Shown one piece after another: positions 1-10,284 of a stretch of DNA of 24,925 bases. Source of the DNA: Phoronis australis. Taxonomy: Eukaryota; Phoronida; Phoronidae. Below the pieces are notes generated by a model. The model was not told the origin of the DNA. It worked only from the letters and a program-made list of their open reading frames with translations, and ran no database searches. Location: NCBI GenBank assembly GCA_002633005.1, contig NMRA01000696.1, positions 60,587 to 85,511 on the forward strand, given 5' to 3'. Positions within the stretch are counted from its first letter, which is position 1; the number at the start of each line of letters is the position of its first letter. Made by a program: the position numbers and the translations under genes.

Positions 1-76
1 CACCTCATACACCATCATTGTAAACACCTCATACACCACCATTGCAAACACTTCATACACCACCATTGCAAACACC
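1..76. repeat. 24-bp minisatellite, at least 3 copies, running off the window edge
   Basis: Three 24-bp units (1-24, 25-48, 49-72) with the core CATACACCACCATTGCAAA and a partial fourth. Differences between units are single C/T changes. The array starts at the first base, so its true length is unknown. It lies in the intron after exon 1132-1275. Confidence 0.9.
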
Positions 77-137
77 AAAACAAAAAACATCAAAGCAAGA
101 ACTAACTTTGGGGGTAGAGCACCTGATTGCAAAAATG

Positions 138-227
138 ATTACTAAAAACTCCACTTGCTTCGTAGCATTGCCCCATAAAATTATTACTAAAAACTCCACT
201 TTATTCGTAGTACTGCCATGTAAAGTT
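138..227. repeat. 45-bp tandem duplication
   Basis: Two units starting at 138 and 183 share ATTACTAAAAACTCCACTT and then TCGTAG..TGCC; the 3' halves have diverged by several substitutions. Intronic, no coding meaning seen. Confidence 0.75.
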
Positions 228-474
228 ATGAAAACCAGCTTTCCTTAATATAAAGTCTGGATTGCAATAACACGTCACTGTCTACACTAAGGCAGATTGT
301 AGGTTTGAAAAACAGTGGTGATGCCACTGGTGGTCATGTCAATGGTCGGATTAGACGAAATAACTGCGCTAAACAAAGTTGGTCTGTAACAAGATCCGTA
401 GTCTTTGTCGCCAGTGCTCAACCTATCTGGTTCAAATTTTACCTCTCAGAAGGGATACATTACACTTTCAACAA

Positions 475-602
475 CCAACTATTACAATCCCCAACTATTA
501 CAATCCCCAACTATTACAATCCCCAACTATTACAATCCCCAACTATTACAATCCCCAACTATTACAATCCCCAACTATTACAATCCCCAACTATTACAAT
601 CA
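475..602. repeat. 16-bp minisatellite, 8 copies
   Basis: Eight head-to-tail copies of CCAACTATTACAATCC, identical except for the last base of the array. The period is not a multiple of three, so open frames across it in all three phases are by-products of the repeat. Confidence 0.95.
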
Positions 603-1131
603 AGTTAAGGTTGCATATGACCTTAGAAAAATGTTCAAGTAAGGTTAACTTCGAAATATAGTTTTTCAGAAACGGCTGATAACATTTATATGAAACTTTA
701 GATAGCTTTGTGCAGTGTCCTCCAAAACGCCGTAAGGAATCAACTATAAAATGACTCGCTTGCATGAGAGACTACCAAAAATGAGACATGTTGATTTTTA
801 TTGAGAATTTGCATAAAACAAAAACGAAAATGACAATCTATCAAACAAAATTTTGTAATATTATTTATGTCATTGTTTTGTAGTGTATGAACCTTTCTAT
901 TTTGCTAAATCCCATTAAAAAGACATGGTCACATAACCCAATCAATGACATATTGGTATTAACTAAAAATCAAACTCTACTGACTTTCTACTGCCAGAAA
1001 ACATGACCTTTTTTAGTTAAATTCAATAGTTATGAAGATACTTGACTGACAGCACAGACTTATCAATAACTACCAACATAACCATAACTAATACCCAATG
1101 TGACACTCGTCACCAATATTCCACCACCTAC
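603..1131. other. Intron sequence without recognisable features
   Basis: AT-rich intronic DNA between the 16-bp array and exon 1132-1275 of the minus-strand myosin gene. I looked for the next motor exon (LLRVVSAVLQ-like) on the minus strand and did not find it. No repeat, tRNA or transposon end is visible. Confidence 0.6.
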
Positions 1132-1275
1132 CGTTCCGTTCCTCATCGTTCATCCCCATCACAGTCATCGCCTCTACAGTCTCCCTGAACATCTCGGCAT
1201 CATCCACACCTGCCAATGTCACTAGACCATTGGACATAAACCTATAATTCTTGAAGTCTTCCAGGATCATATCCT
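1132..1275 (-). CDS. Non-muscle myosin II heavy chain, exon DMILEDFKNYRFMSNG...MGMNDEERN (last exon in window)
   Basis: This 144-nt exon completes a Lys codon (A from the upstream exon plus AG) and reads DMILEDFKNYRFMSNGLVTL, then AGVDDAEMFRETVEAMTVMG, then MNDEERN and the first base of the next codon, probably Gly. Y.F.SNG....GV.D...F..T..AM..MGM is the class II pattern; GVDD and MGM are close to fly zipper. The acceptor is TTTTACAG (1276-1283) and the donor GTAGGT (1126-1131). The next exon should begin with the LLRVVSAVLQ-like helix; I searched 1-1131 on the minus strand and do not see it, so it lies outside the window. The reading frame across the six certain exons is continuous without stops. 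Confidence 0.95.
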
Positions 1276-2324
1276 CTGTAAAACAACAACAACAGATACT
1301 GGTCAGTTTTGACACCCATTCTGTACATCATTACATACACTACACTGTGTACAAGCTTTAAATCAGTTGAAAATTCACTTCAGATGTTGCCTTAACAATG
1401 AATTTTTTTAGATCAATTTGACAAAGGTTGTCAGCCTAAGTCAAGTCTCTTTAAATATTTTATTGGTGAAATCTGGGTCAATCCTGTCCAGGCACTTTAG
1501 TGAAACATGAAATACCAAAGGATAAGGTAAACAATGTTGTTATTCTCCTGCCAGGTAAGTAAGCCCTAAAGGTAAGCTAACCCTTACATAACAAGACCAC
1601 AGGAATGTGGGCATTATCAGGAGTGGAAATATACAATTTGTCTGCCAAATGCCAACTACATGGGTAATTAGCTGAATTGAAAGCAATCTTACCCCAGCTG
1701 TCAAATATGAAGATTTTACCCATCACTCCAGTCTTCTGCAGTAACACAAATTCAGCAAATACTAACCAATAGAATCTTTTCAAGAGGAATATTAAAAGTC
1801 AGAACTATTTTAAAGATTACCAGAACATTATCTGCTGCCAAGCCCTGTCTACACAGAGATTGGTTACCTGAAATTCATTCACTGCAATTGCTTGATTAAA
1901 AAGTCTGATCATGCAAAAGAATGAAAAACTACTGTTTCAAAATGTCAATCAGAAACATATTAGATTGACATGGTTGATTAGAGAAATATATTTGTCAATG
2001 ACTGTTTACTTTCCAATGCAATTTCACTGGAGTAAATGCGAATTTTGAATATCGCAAGAACGCGCATATTTCAATGTTGATGGATGACAAGCATAAGCAC
2101 CTGCTCATGATCGTATGTTCAAACCTCAGGCAATAGCTCATGATAGTATGTTCAAACCTCAGGCAATAGCTCATGATCGTATGTTCAAACCTTAGGCAAT
2201 AGTCATTAAAAACACAGGAGTCAATGTCCACAAATCAATGAACAACAACAGGTCAGTTATAGCTCATTGCACAAATGAACTACTAATGATATTTTGTAGC
2301 CAGTCAAGAGCAGGCAATACTCAC
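1276..2324 (-). other. Intron (1049 nt) between exons GKFIRI... and ...YRFMSNG
   Basis: Bounded by GTGAGT at 2324-2319 and ACAG at 1276-1279, read on the minus strand. Apart from the 33-bp repeat at 2103-2202 I see no structured feature in it. Confidence 0.85.
2103..2202. repeat. 33-bp minisatellite, 3 copies
   Basis: Three units at 2103-2135, 2136-2168 and 2169-2201, each starting GCTCATGATCGTATGTTCAA and ending CAGGCAATA. They differ by one C/A and one C/T change. The period is a multiple of three, giving a repeated peptide in an unrelated minus frame that I do not regard as coding. Confidence 0.92.
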
Positions 2325-2487
2325 TCTTCATCGGTGGGGTAGCCCCAGACAACAACTGGTAACAGATGTGGAAACACCTCTCCTCAGCCGCCTGATGTAT
2401 GACACGCGATTTTTCCAGCAGGTAGGACTCAATGTTAGCGCCAGAGATGTAGCCAGAAGCATCAAAATTGATGCGAATGAACTTTCC
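2325..2487 (-). CDS. Non-muscle myosin II heavy chain, exon [20 protein letters not shown]...GATPPMK
   Basis: This exon continues switch I and the central sheet of the motor. It reads [20 protein letters not shown], then [20 protein letters not shown], then [14 protein letters not shown] and one base of the next codon. GKFIRI, GANIE.YLLEKSR and ER.FHI.YQLL.G are class II myosin signatures. GATP resembles the fly zipper sequence more than the vertebrate GAGEHLK. The acceptor is TTTACAG (2488-2494) and the donor GTGAGT (2319-2324). The length of 163 nt equals the sum of two vertebrate exons as I recall them (64 and 99 nt), so the internal intron after ...NIE-Y is absent here. Minor substitutions in usually conserved places are VIHQAAEE (vertebrates AIRQAKEE) and CFHICYQ (TFHIFYQ); there is no frameshift or stop. 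Confidence 0.96.
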
Positions 2488-2665
2488 CTGTAAACAAGTG
2501 AAGATATCAAGCAGAGCTGAACTAAGGACAAAACTTTAAAAATTACTCAAAATATGCAATTGTTTGCAAGGAGTAGAAATAAGCCAGACCAAATTGTGAA
2601 TTTCAAGATGAAACCCAATAAATCAAAAGTCATTAAAGTGCCACACAAGAACCGATTGACAGTTA

Positions 2666-4027
<1,362 letters not shown>

Positions 4028-4054
4028 GTAATTCAGGTGATCCTTATGTTGTTG
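4028..4054 (-). CDS. Predicted in-frame 27-nt microexon QQHKDHLNY in myosin II loop 1
   Basis: Predicted from splice signals and frame alone. On the minus strand a long pyrimidine tract (4055-4080) ends in GTGTCAG. It is followed by 27 open bases (nine codons, QQHKDHLNY) and then a consensus GTAAGT donor (4022-4027). The flanking exons 7858-7981 and 2711-2803 both meet at phase 0, so this exon can be included or skipped without changing the frame. The insertion point, immediately before GELEQQLL, is where vertebrate MYH11 (insert QGPSFAY, also ending in Tyr) and MYH10 gain alternative loop-1 residues. Inclusion would lengthen loop 1 and, by analogy, alter ADP release and motor speed. It may be a cassette or a constitutive exon; sequence cannot tell. 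The main doubt is that matching splice sites 27 nt apart could arise by chance in a 5-kb intron. Confidence 0.66.
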
Positions 4055-4640
4055 CTGACACAACGAAAAAAAGTAAAGTGAACATTAAAGGGTGACAGAG
4101 GGGTGACAGCATGCAATTATCAGGAGATATTAAATGCACATCTAACAACGAACTGAAAAAAACACATTAAATCCTTGCAAATGAACACCACACAACCTGT
4201 ACATAGAACAGCAAATAGATAAAACAATAGTTCTCAGTGTAATTAGTAACTATTGAGTACCAAGTAACACCTCCGTCAAAGTTAATGTTAAGAGTCCCCT
4301 AAATGAGAAAGTCAGACTAAGTGAATTTTTGATGAAATCATAAAACACATACTACTATTGGTATCCACAATGGCACATTCTTACCTTCAACGACCATATG
4401 CCTGGACAGTAACATTAGCTAATGTCACCTACCGTTGGTACTGACCACCTACCATTGGCAGCTGGAACTGACCCTCTACCATTCAGATGGCAGCACAACT
4501 GACTGCTTAAGTAGATACGTACAAGGGTGCATGTTAACCAAAATCTGCCCCTTTTACCCTTCCCTGCGTCTGCCACCACTGCCTACGGTAACCAATCCTG
4601 TCCTATTCACCTGCTACTTATTACCTCATCACGGCTACAG

Positions 4641-5050
4641 TTTTGCTTCGGATGGATATTTTCCACATCCTTTAAAGTTTGTTTTGCTTCGGATGGATAT
4701 TTTCCACATCCTTTAAAGTTTGTTTTGCTTCGGATGGATATTTTACACATCCTTTAAAGTTTGTTTTGCTTCGGATGGATATTTTCCACATCCTTTAAAG
4801 TTTGTTTTGCTTCGGATGGATATTTTCCACATCCTTTAAAGTTTGTTTTGCTTCGGATGGATATTTTCCACATCCTTTAAAGTTTGTTTTGCTTCGGATG
4901 GATATTTTCCACATCCTTTAAAGTTTGTTTTGCTTCGGATGGATATTTTCCACATCCTTTAAAGTTTGTTTTGCTTCGGATGGATATTTTCCACATCCTT
5001 TAAAGTTTGTTTTGCTTCGGATGGATATTTTCCACATCCTTTAAAGTTTG
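4641..5050. repeat. 41-bp minisatellite, exactly 10 near-identical copies
   Basis: Ten head-to-tail 41-bp units (410 bp) built on GCTTCGGATGGATATTTTCC followed by ACATCCTTTAAAGTTTG. The only change I see is C to A in unit 3 (near 4745). Each unit holds a short inverted repeat, GGATG..CATCC, so the transcript could form ten regularly spaced hairpins. The period is not divisible by three. The homogeneity implies recent expansion or gene conversion. Confidence 0.97.
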
Positions 5051-6304
5051 TTTTCAATATTTTTAAGGTCTATCAGGGCAGACTGTATTATGCTGTGCTT
5101 TCTAAATGATCCCAATATTTCAATTTAAGGAAATAGTAATTGGTGAAAAACATTCATGTCACCAGACTTTCCATACCCTGAATTTGCAAGGGTCAAACTT
5201 TCCAAGAAACATTTTTAATGGAAACTGAAGTGGTTGTTTACCACTCTATCCAAGCATATCATATTAGCTGTACGTCAAAAATGTTTCATTTGTCTAACTT
5301 TCTCGTAGTGACTCTTAAGGATCTGATAGATGTAATGTTATATTTGCAATCACATTAGTTCATTATTTCAACAAGTATACTAGAGATAAAAGTTAAACAA
5401 AGACTAAAAGATTTCACTAAGCCGCACCTTGGAAATGCTTTCATAAATACCCAGATTTCATCACAATAACCATCTGCATACATTTTACAAGTCATACTCC
5501 CTTCAGCAGGGACTGGTACACGGTTAGAGTTTTAATCAACCATGGAGTGGTCTTTAAAAGTGCTGAACCCGAATTTGGCGAATAAGACAGCAAAACATCA
5601 AATTAAATCAAAATTTTCACATTTCAGACATCAATCTTTGATCTTGATACAAAAAATCCACAAAGAAGTGTCTTTGAATTCTCTAATGATCTTGAACCAA
5701 GATAAAAAAATCACAATTCATTGCCATGAGTAACAAGTGCTGGCATTAACTGTCGTTTTTACACACTGAAATTGAAAAGGATGCAATATCCAGCGAGCCG
5801 ACGCAAGATCCAGTGAGCCGGTATGTCCAAGCATCGAGTCAGATTTTCCATTAGAACACCTTATTATTGCACTAATTATTGCCTTGCAAAACTTTATGTC
5901 AAAATATATATGTGAAAGCCTGTTCTGTTTCTGTTTTCTTTTGATTTTGTAAAGAAATGTGGTCTGATGAAGAGACACACTTGCAAACCTTTGACAACAG
6001 GCAAGTCCATTATTCGCCAATACATTAAGATTATTGCTGATCGTTGACGACACCGACATCTGAGACAGGCACATCGAGCAAATAGTTCCATCTCAAGACA
6101 AAACAGTAATCGTCTTAACACATAAAAATAACATAAACAACAAGATAAAACCCAGAGGTAGCATAAAACGCAACTTCCATCTTTCTTTACCAGTGTTTTT
6201 CGTTGTGCACTAGTTTTGAATTAGGTCACTACGATAAGATGGAAACTGCGGATTGTAACAAGATTCGTATAAACGCCAGATGAATGATATTGCATATTAT
6301 GTTC
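5051..6304. other. Intron sequence; possible Penelope-like 3' end remnant near 5965-6000
   Basis: Mostly featureless AT-rich DNA in the 3.8-kb intron between the P-loop exon and the predicted microexon. At 5970-5985 the plus strand has TCTGATGAAGAGACACACTT followed by GCAAACCTTTGACAAC. This resembles the CTGATGAAG...GAAACGTTTG ends often seen on Penelope-like and other retroelements. The match is partial and no reverse transcriptase is present, so it is only a weak suggestion. Confidence 0.3.
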
Positions 6305-6387
6305 CTGTTACTCGAGTGAACACAGTTCCACTAAGCTGTTACTTGAGTGAACACAGTTCCACTAAGCTGTTACTCGAGTGAACACAC
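6305..6387. repeat. 31-bp minisatellite, about 2.7 copies
   Basis: Units begin at 6305, 6336 and 6367 with CTGTTACTCGAGTGAACACA, followed by GTTCCACTAAG; the third is truncated. One C/T change in unit 2. Confidence 0.92.
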
Positions 6388-6842
6388 CTAAAACTGAACA
6401 AAGTTTCAAAGTTAGGCTCGTCTGTTGTTTTATTTACTTTGGGGTTAACAGAAAGAAAACTCCGTAAGACTGAAAATGGACTCTCAAATTTTTAGTGCTC
6501 CGAGTCCTAGAAGATTTTGAAACACTAGGACAAACCCTGGCAACTTATGAAATTTTTTTGTTCAATATGAATTTTAGCTGTCTTATACTCCAAACTAGGG
6601 TCCAGAAACTTTAAACAAAAGTTTTGGACACATTACAACATGTATATTTTCATTCACTTATGCAATAACCTGACTGCATATAAATTTCATAAGTGTCATT
6701 GGGAGAACTGAACTGAATGGTCTATGGCATTATTTCCATAGTATCCATACTTAGAACAATTCTAATGCAATCGCTTTATTAGGCAGAACAAAAATGCCAG
6801 CTATAGTCAACTGGTAAAAGAACCTAATTAAAGAATTGTTCA

Positions 6843-6898
6843 GCACACACACGCACGCACGCCCACGCGCGCACACACACATAAACACATGCACACAC
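6843..6898. repeat. CA/CG-containing dinucleotide microsatellite
   Basis: Alternating purine-pyrimidine tract of CA and CG steps (ACACACACGCACGCACGC then CACGCGCGCACACACACA). Such tracts can adopt Z-DNA. No other function is apparent. Confidence 0.9.
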
Positions 6899-7263
6899 CA
6901 CATAGTAGACAGAAAAGGATGAGGACTAACTTGAATTCTACCACACTTAATCATGACTGACAGACAAAGCAGGTTACAACAGCCCTGGGCCTCACAATGG
7001 AAACATACAATGATGGTAGAAACATATCCACTGGTGAATACAGTCACAGAGAGGTCACACAGTTGTGAAGTCAGGTTCAGCACCCAGCTAAAGTACACCA
7101 AGTGTGAACACAGAAACATAATTATATAGATACAATAGCTGCACAGACATCACAGATTATTAAGTTTCAAATTTAGACACTGAATGTGAATGAAAAGTTG
7201 TGCAGTATACACCAAATCTAAAAGAACAAAATGAGCCGATAATGCAAGGTTGAGCACATGTGG

Positions 7264-7677
7264 AATTCAGTTACGGTCACTGTCTGCAATATTCAGTTAC
7301 GGTCACCGTCTGCTATATTCAGTTACGGTCACCGTCTGCTATATTCAGTTACGTCACCATCTGCAATATTCAGTTACGGTCACCATCTTCTATATGCAGT
7401 TTCAGTCACTGTCTGCAATATTCAGTTATGGTAACTGTCTGCTATATTCAGTTACGGTCACTCTCTGCTATTTTCAGTTACGGTCACCATCTGCAATATT
7501 CAGTTACGGTCACCGTCTGCTATATTCAGTTACGGTCACCATCTGCAATATTCAGTTACGGTCACCATCTTCTATATGCAGTTTCAGTCACTGTCTGCAA
7601 TATTCAGTTATGGTAGCTGTCTGCAATATTCAGTTGCGGTCACCGTCTGCTATATTCAGTTACGGTCACTCTCTGTT
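7264..7677. repeat. 26-bp minisatellite, about 16 copies, with 7-unit higher-order period
   Basis: About sixteen copies of a 26-bp unit beginning TTCAGTTACGGTCAC and ending GTCTGCAATA, with many variants. One unit (about 7347) lacks a G. The diagnostic variant CACCATCTTCTATATGCAG occurs at 7381 and again at 7563, 182 bp (7 x 26) apart. A block of seven units was therefore probably duplicated as a whole. The array lies about 180 bp downstream of the P-loop exon in transcription direction. Open frames through it (143 and 118 codons, plus strand) encode only the repeat in different phases and I do not call them genes. Confidence 0.96.
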
Positions 7678-7857
7678 ATAAAGACAGTACTGCAAGTGGA
7701 ATCTGCCATCAGGATATTATTCACTAACCCAAGTATTTTGGCCCTGCACTGATAGCAACAGAAAACCAAGTAGATTGCTTATTAAACCAACAATGAAGGA
7801 TACACACCACAGTGATATGAAGGGAGACAAATTTAACTGTGTGAGTGTGCAACATAC

Positions 7858-7981
7858 CTGGAGAATGTTGTGAATAGATGATGTAGATGTGGTGCGTGTT
7901 GACTTCATGGACGCCGCCACATAGGCCAAGTACTGGATAACTTTCTTGGTGTTCTCTGTTTTACCAGCACCAGACTCTCCA
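7858..7981 (-). CDS. Non-muscle myosin II heavy chain, P-loop exon (GESGAGKT) with Ser/Thr-rich start of loop 1
   Basis: This exon codes for the nucleotide-binding P-loop and the following helix. After the T that completes a split Thr codon it reads [20 protein letters not shown], then [20 protein letters not shown] and Q. GESGAGKT (7957-7980) binds the ATP phosphates; its Lys and Thr coordinate phosphate and magnesium. [14 protein letters not shown] distinguishes non-muscle/smooth myosin II from striated muscle forms, which usually have VNTKRVIQYFA. The segment after VAAS is the start of loop 1, which tunes ADP release in this family. Here it is rich in Ser and Thr (S, T, TT, S, T, SS within 17 residues), unlike the Lys-rich vertebrate loop. 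The acceptor is TTTCAG (7982-7987) and the donor GTATGT (7852-7857); the exon ends in phase 0, so small in-frame exons can be inserted after it. Confidence 0.97.
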
Positions 7982-8704
7982 CTGAAACAAAAAGGTACAA
8001 CATGAGTTGTGCAACAATACTGAAGGTCACAGTAAAACATTAATGCATCATATACTAATTATAAAGAGGGCTTTATACTATTTAGTGGTGCCATTTGTTA
8101 GTGGTTTGGAAAATGTGCGCTACTTAAACAATTCTGCATCATGCAACATCGACTCGAATTTTCAAAAAAAGACCAGAACCGACTTTGCTTTTAGGCATTG
8201 TAGCACATTTATGACATTCAAATGCATTAAACAACTCTCCAGTTTCAAGCAGGACATCTGTCACAAAACTGCCCTGAGTTGTGAAAATCAATGTTTTCTA
8301 GCAGCGTAACATGATATATTAAACACCATCTGTAAAATGTTCAATGAACTCTGGTCTCAGATTGCAGGTCATGCAAAAGCCACAAAAACTCAATGTCACA
8401 TGAACACTTCTGTGTCGCTCATAATAAAAGTTAAATATGATTAACCAATTATCAATTTCATGCTTGTCGCAAATTTGAAATAAACATATTTTAGTATTAC
8501 ATAGGATGACTTTATATTGTATCCGTCTATTTTCTGAATTCATTGACCAACATACACTTTTAGCAACAATAGCACAACCTGCAATTTACTAATCACAGAC
8601 ACTCACACGCACGCGTACATTCACACACAACTGCAAAAGAAGCAAAGTATAGGAGGGTGACAGGTAGAAAGAACTTAATGATAATTACTAACAGAGTATC
8701 TAAA

Positions 8705-8834
8705 AACCGGACGATCGCCGCACAAATAAAAAAGTTCACGTTCAATTCAACATTTCGTCTTTTCACCAGACATCATCAGGATCATATTTACAACAATTTA
8801 GGGCCTTTTTTATTTGTGCGGCGATCGTCCGGTT
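8705..8834. mobile_element. 130-bp miniature inverted-repeat element with perfect 30-bp arms
   Basis: The arms 8705-8734 and 8805-8834 are exact reverse complements over 30 bp; the outer part is AACCGGACGATCGCCGCACA. The 70-bp interior carries, on the minus strand at 8751-8779, CTGATGATGTCTGGTGAAAA then GACGAAATG. This resembles the CTGATGA...GAAA core of hammerhead ribozymes, with GTCT/AGAC able to pair as stem II. I see no clear target-site duplication. It could be a MITE or the terminal piece of a Penelope-like element, whose ends can carry hammerhead motifs and inverted repeats. Perfect arms suggest a recent insertion or a cruciform kept by copying. Confidence 0.75.
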
Positions 8835-9462
8835 GTTAATCTTACTGTGGCCAAAAACTTAATCAACAGAGGATCTATCCAAGATGGCAGGTGTGTTAAC
8901 ACGAAGATAAGAGAGATGAAGGTTCAAAATGATGCATGACAATTGACAGCAGGGCACAAGGTTATACATCACTAGTGTCAAGATTGGTTAGAGGAAATAG
9001 GCCCTTATCACATGCAGACATTTGTCTGGCTGTCTATAACCAGCACTATCCTAGCTGACAGATATCTACAACCACCAGGCATTCAAACAGTGGCTCGCCA
9101 TCATTCGCATTCAAATTAAATGCCAATTCATGTTTAATGAGATATCCAACTATCAGTTAAAGCCAAGTACCACAATCAAACTATCAACATCCTGTGCATT
9201 TAAACACAAACTATATTTTACTAAAATAAGGCAACCACCACCATTTTTAGACCACAGCCTTGATGCACATTGCCCAATTCACATCAAAACTGTTGCACAC
9301 ATCTAACTAGAAGTATAATTTAAAACATAAGCGAATACAAAAATAAGTCGGAAAATGTGAAGCAAAAAAGACCATGGACTGGCATAAAGATAAAGAAGTC
9401 AATAGAGTAAGACATTTCGGTCAGTCGAGGCTTGTCACTATGCTCATCACATCAAAACTGGT

Positions 9463-9582
9463 ACCATGTCTACTCAGTGTACACCATGTCTACTCAGTGT
9501 ACACCATGTCTACTCAGTGTACATCATACCTACTCAGAGTACATTATATCTACTCAGTGTACATCATATCTACTCAGTGTAG
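9463..9582. repeat. 20-bp minisatellite, 6 copies
   Basis: Six units of ACCATGTCTACTCAGTGTAC starting at 9463, 9483, 9503, 9523, 9543 and 9563. The later units drift to ATCATATC and one AGAGT variant. Intronic. Confidence 0.95.
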
Positions 9583-10284
9583 GCACGGATAGGAATGCAT
9601 TACAGAAAGCAACAAACTGGCATTTAGAAAGTTGCCTAATGGAAAACCCTTAAAATATTTTAAGTGCATGTATGAGCTCTAGAAGTGCTATTTTAATAAA
9701 TTTTTCCAACGAATAGCAAAACATTTTTTAACACTTATTATCACTGGCAGTCACTGCAGGAGTAGTCAATAAACAATGTTGATTTGAGCCATGTTTGCCA
9801 GTAGAATGCTATATGTACTATTTGCATATCACTTATCAGGTTATGAAGGTGAACTTAGACCATAAGCCTGACAGTACCAATAGCCTCTCAACAGAGGAAA
9901 GAGCTGCTTATACCTTTCAGTTATTAGTTTGGAAAATTGGCAAAATCCTAACACTTGACTAAATGCTCATTAAGAGATACATCTAATCTATAAATGTTTA
10001 CCAAGTACCCCAATCTACCGTCATACCATACAAGTCAGGTACAAGACGATGCTGTTGGGCTTCAGTTATGGAACATTTTCTCTCCGCCACAGAAACGGAA
10101 ACGTCTATGTGAGTTGCCTTAAACACCAACTGCATGTGGTCTGGAACATGTTGTACATGTACAGGGCGCACAGGTAGGCCCACTGCACTCAACACATGCA
10201 TCTATTATTATGCTTTATCAATACATAGTTAACACTGAGCTGAGGAGCTTGAGACTTGACTCAAGGGTCTAGCAATATCTCAAT

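Noticed and set aside
475-602. CRISPR-like array
   Set aside because: The units are contiguous without unique spacers, and the context is an animal gene; these are minisatellites. The same holds for the arrays at 4641, 7264 and 9463.
305-661. 118-codon plus-strand open frame with a Q-L-L-Q-S-P-T-I-T-I-P-N-Y-Y-N-P repeat
   Set aside because: It is the translation of the 16-bp minisatellite, open in three frames because the unit lacks stops; no codon bias or start context supports a gene.
4387-4403. Second possible microexon: CAG, 17 nt, then GTAAGA on the minus strand
   Set aside because: 17 nt would shift the myosin frame and the pyrimidine tract is poor.
4435-4757. Overlapping plus-strand open frames running into the 41-bp array
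   Set aside because: They encode the same repeat peptide in two frames and stop after few units; not a gene.
6933-6958. Possible 26-nt microexon before a GTTAGT donor on the minus strand
   Set aside because: Contains stops in the required phase and is not a multiple of three.
6751-7119. 122-codon minus-strand open frame with hydrophobic and Cys-rich stretches
   Set aside because: It runs through the CA/CG microsatellite and has no family resemblance; not an alternative myosin exon because no phase-compatible splice sites bound it.
7250-7681. 143-codon plus-strand open frame of repeated YSVTVTVCYIQLR-type peptide
   Set aside because: Produced by the 26-bp array; a second frame over the same repeat is also open, and the period is not a multiple of three.
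7717-8040. A single 107-residue protein containing GESGAGKT
   Set aside because: Only 7858-7981 is coding; the rest of the open frame is intron, as shown by CAG and GTATGT borders and the match of the spliced frame to myosin II.
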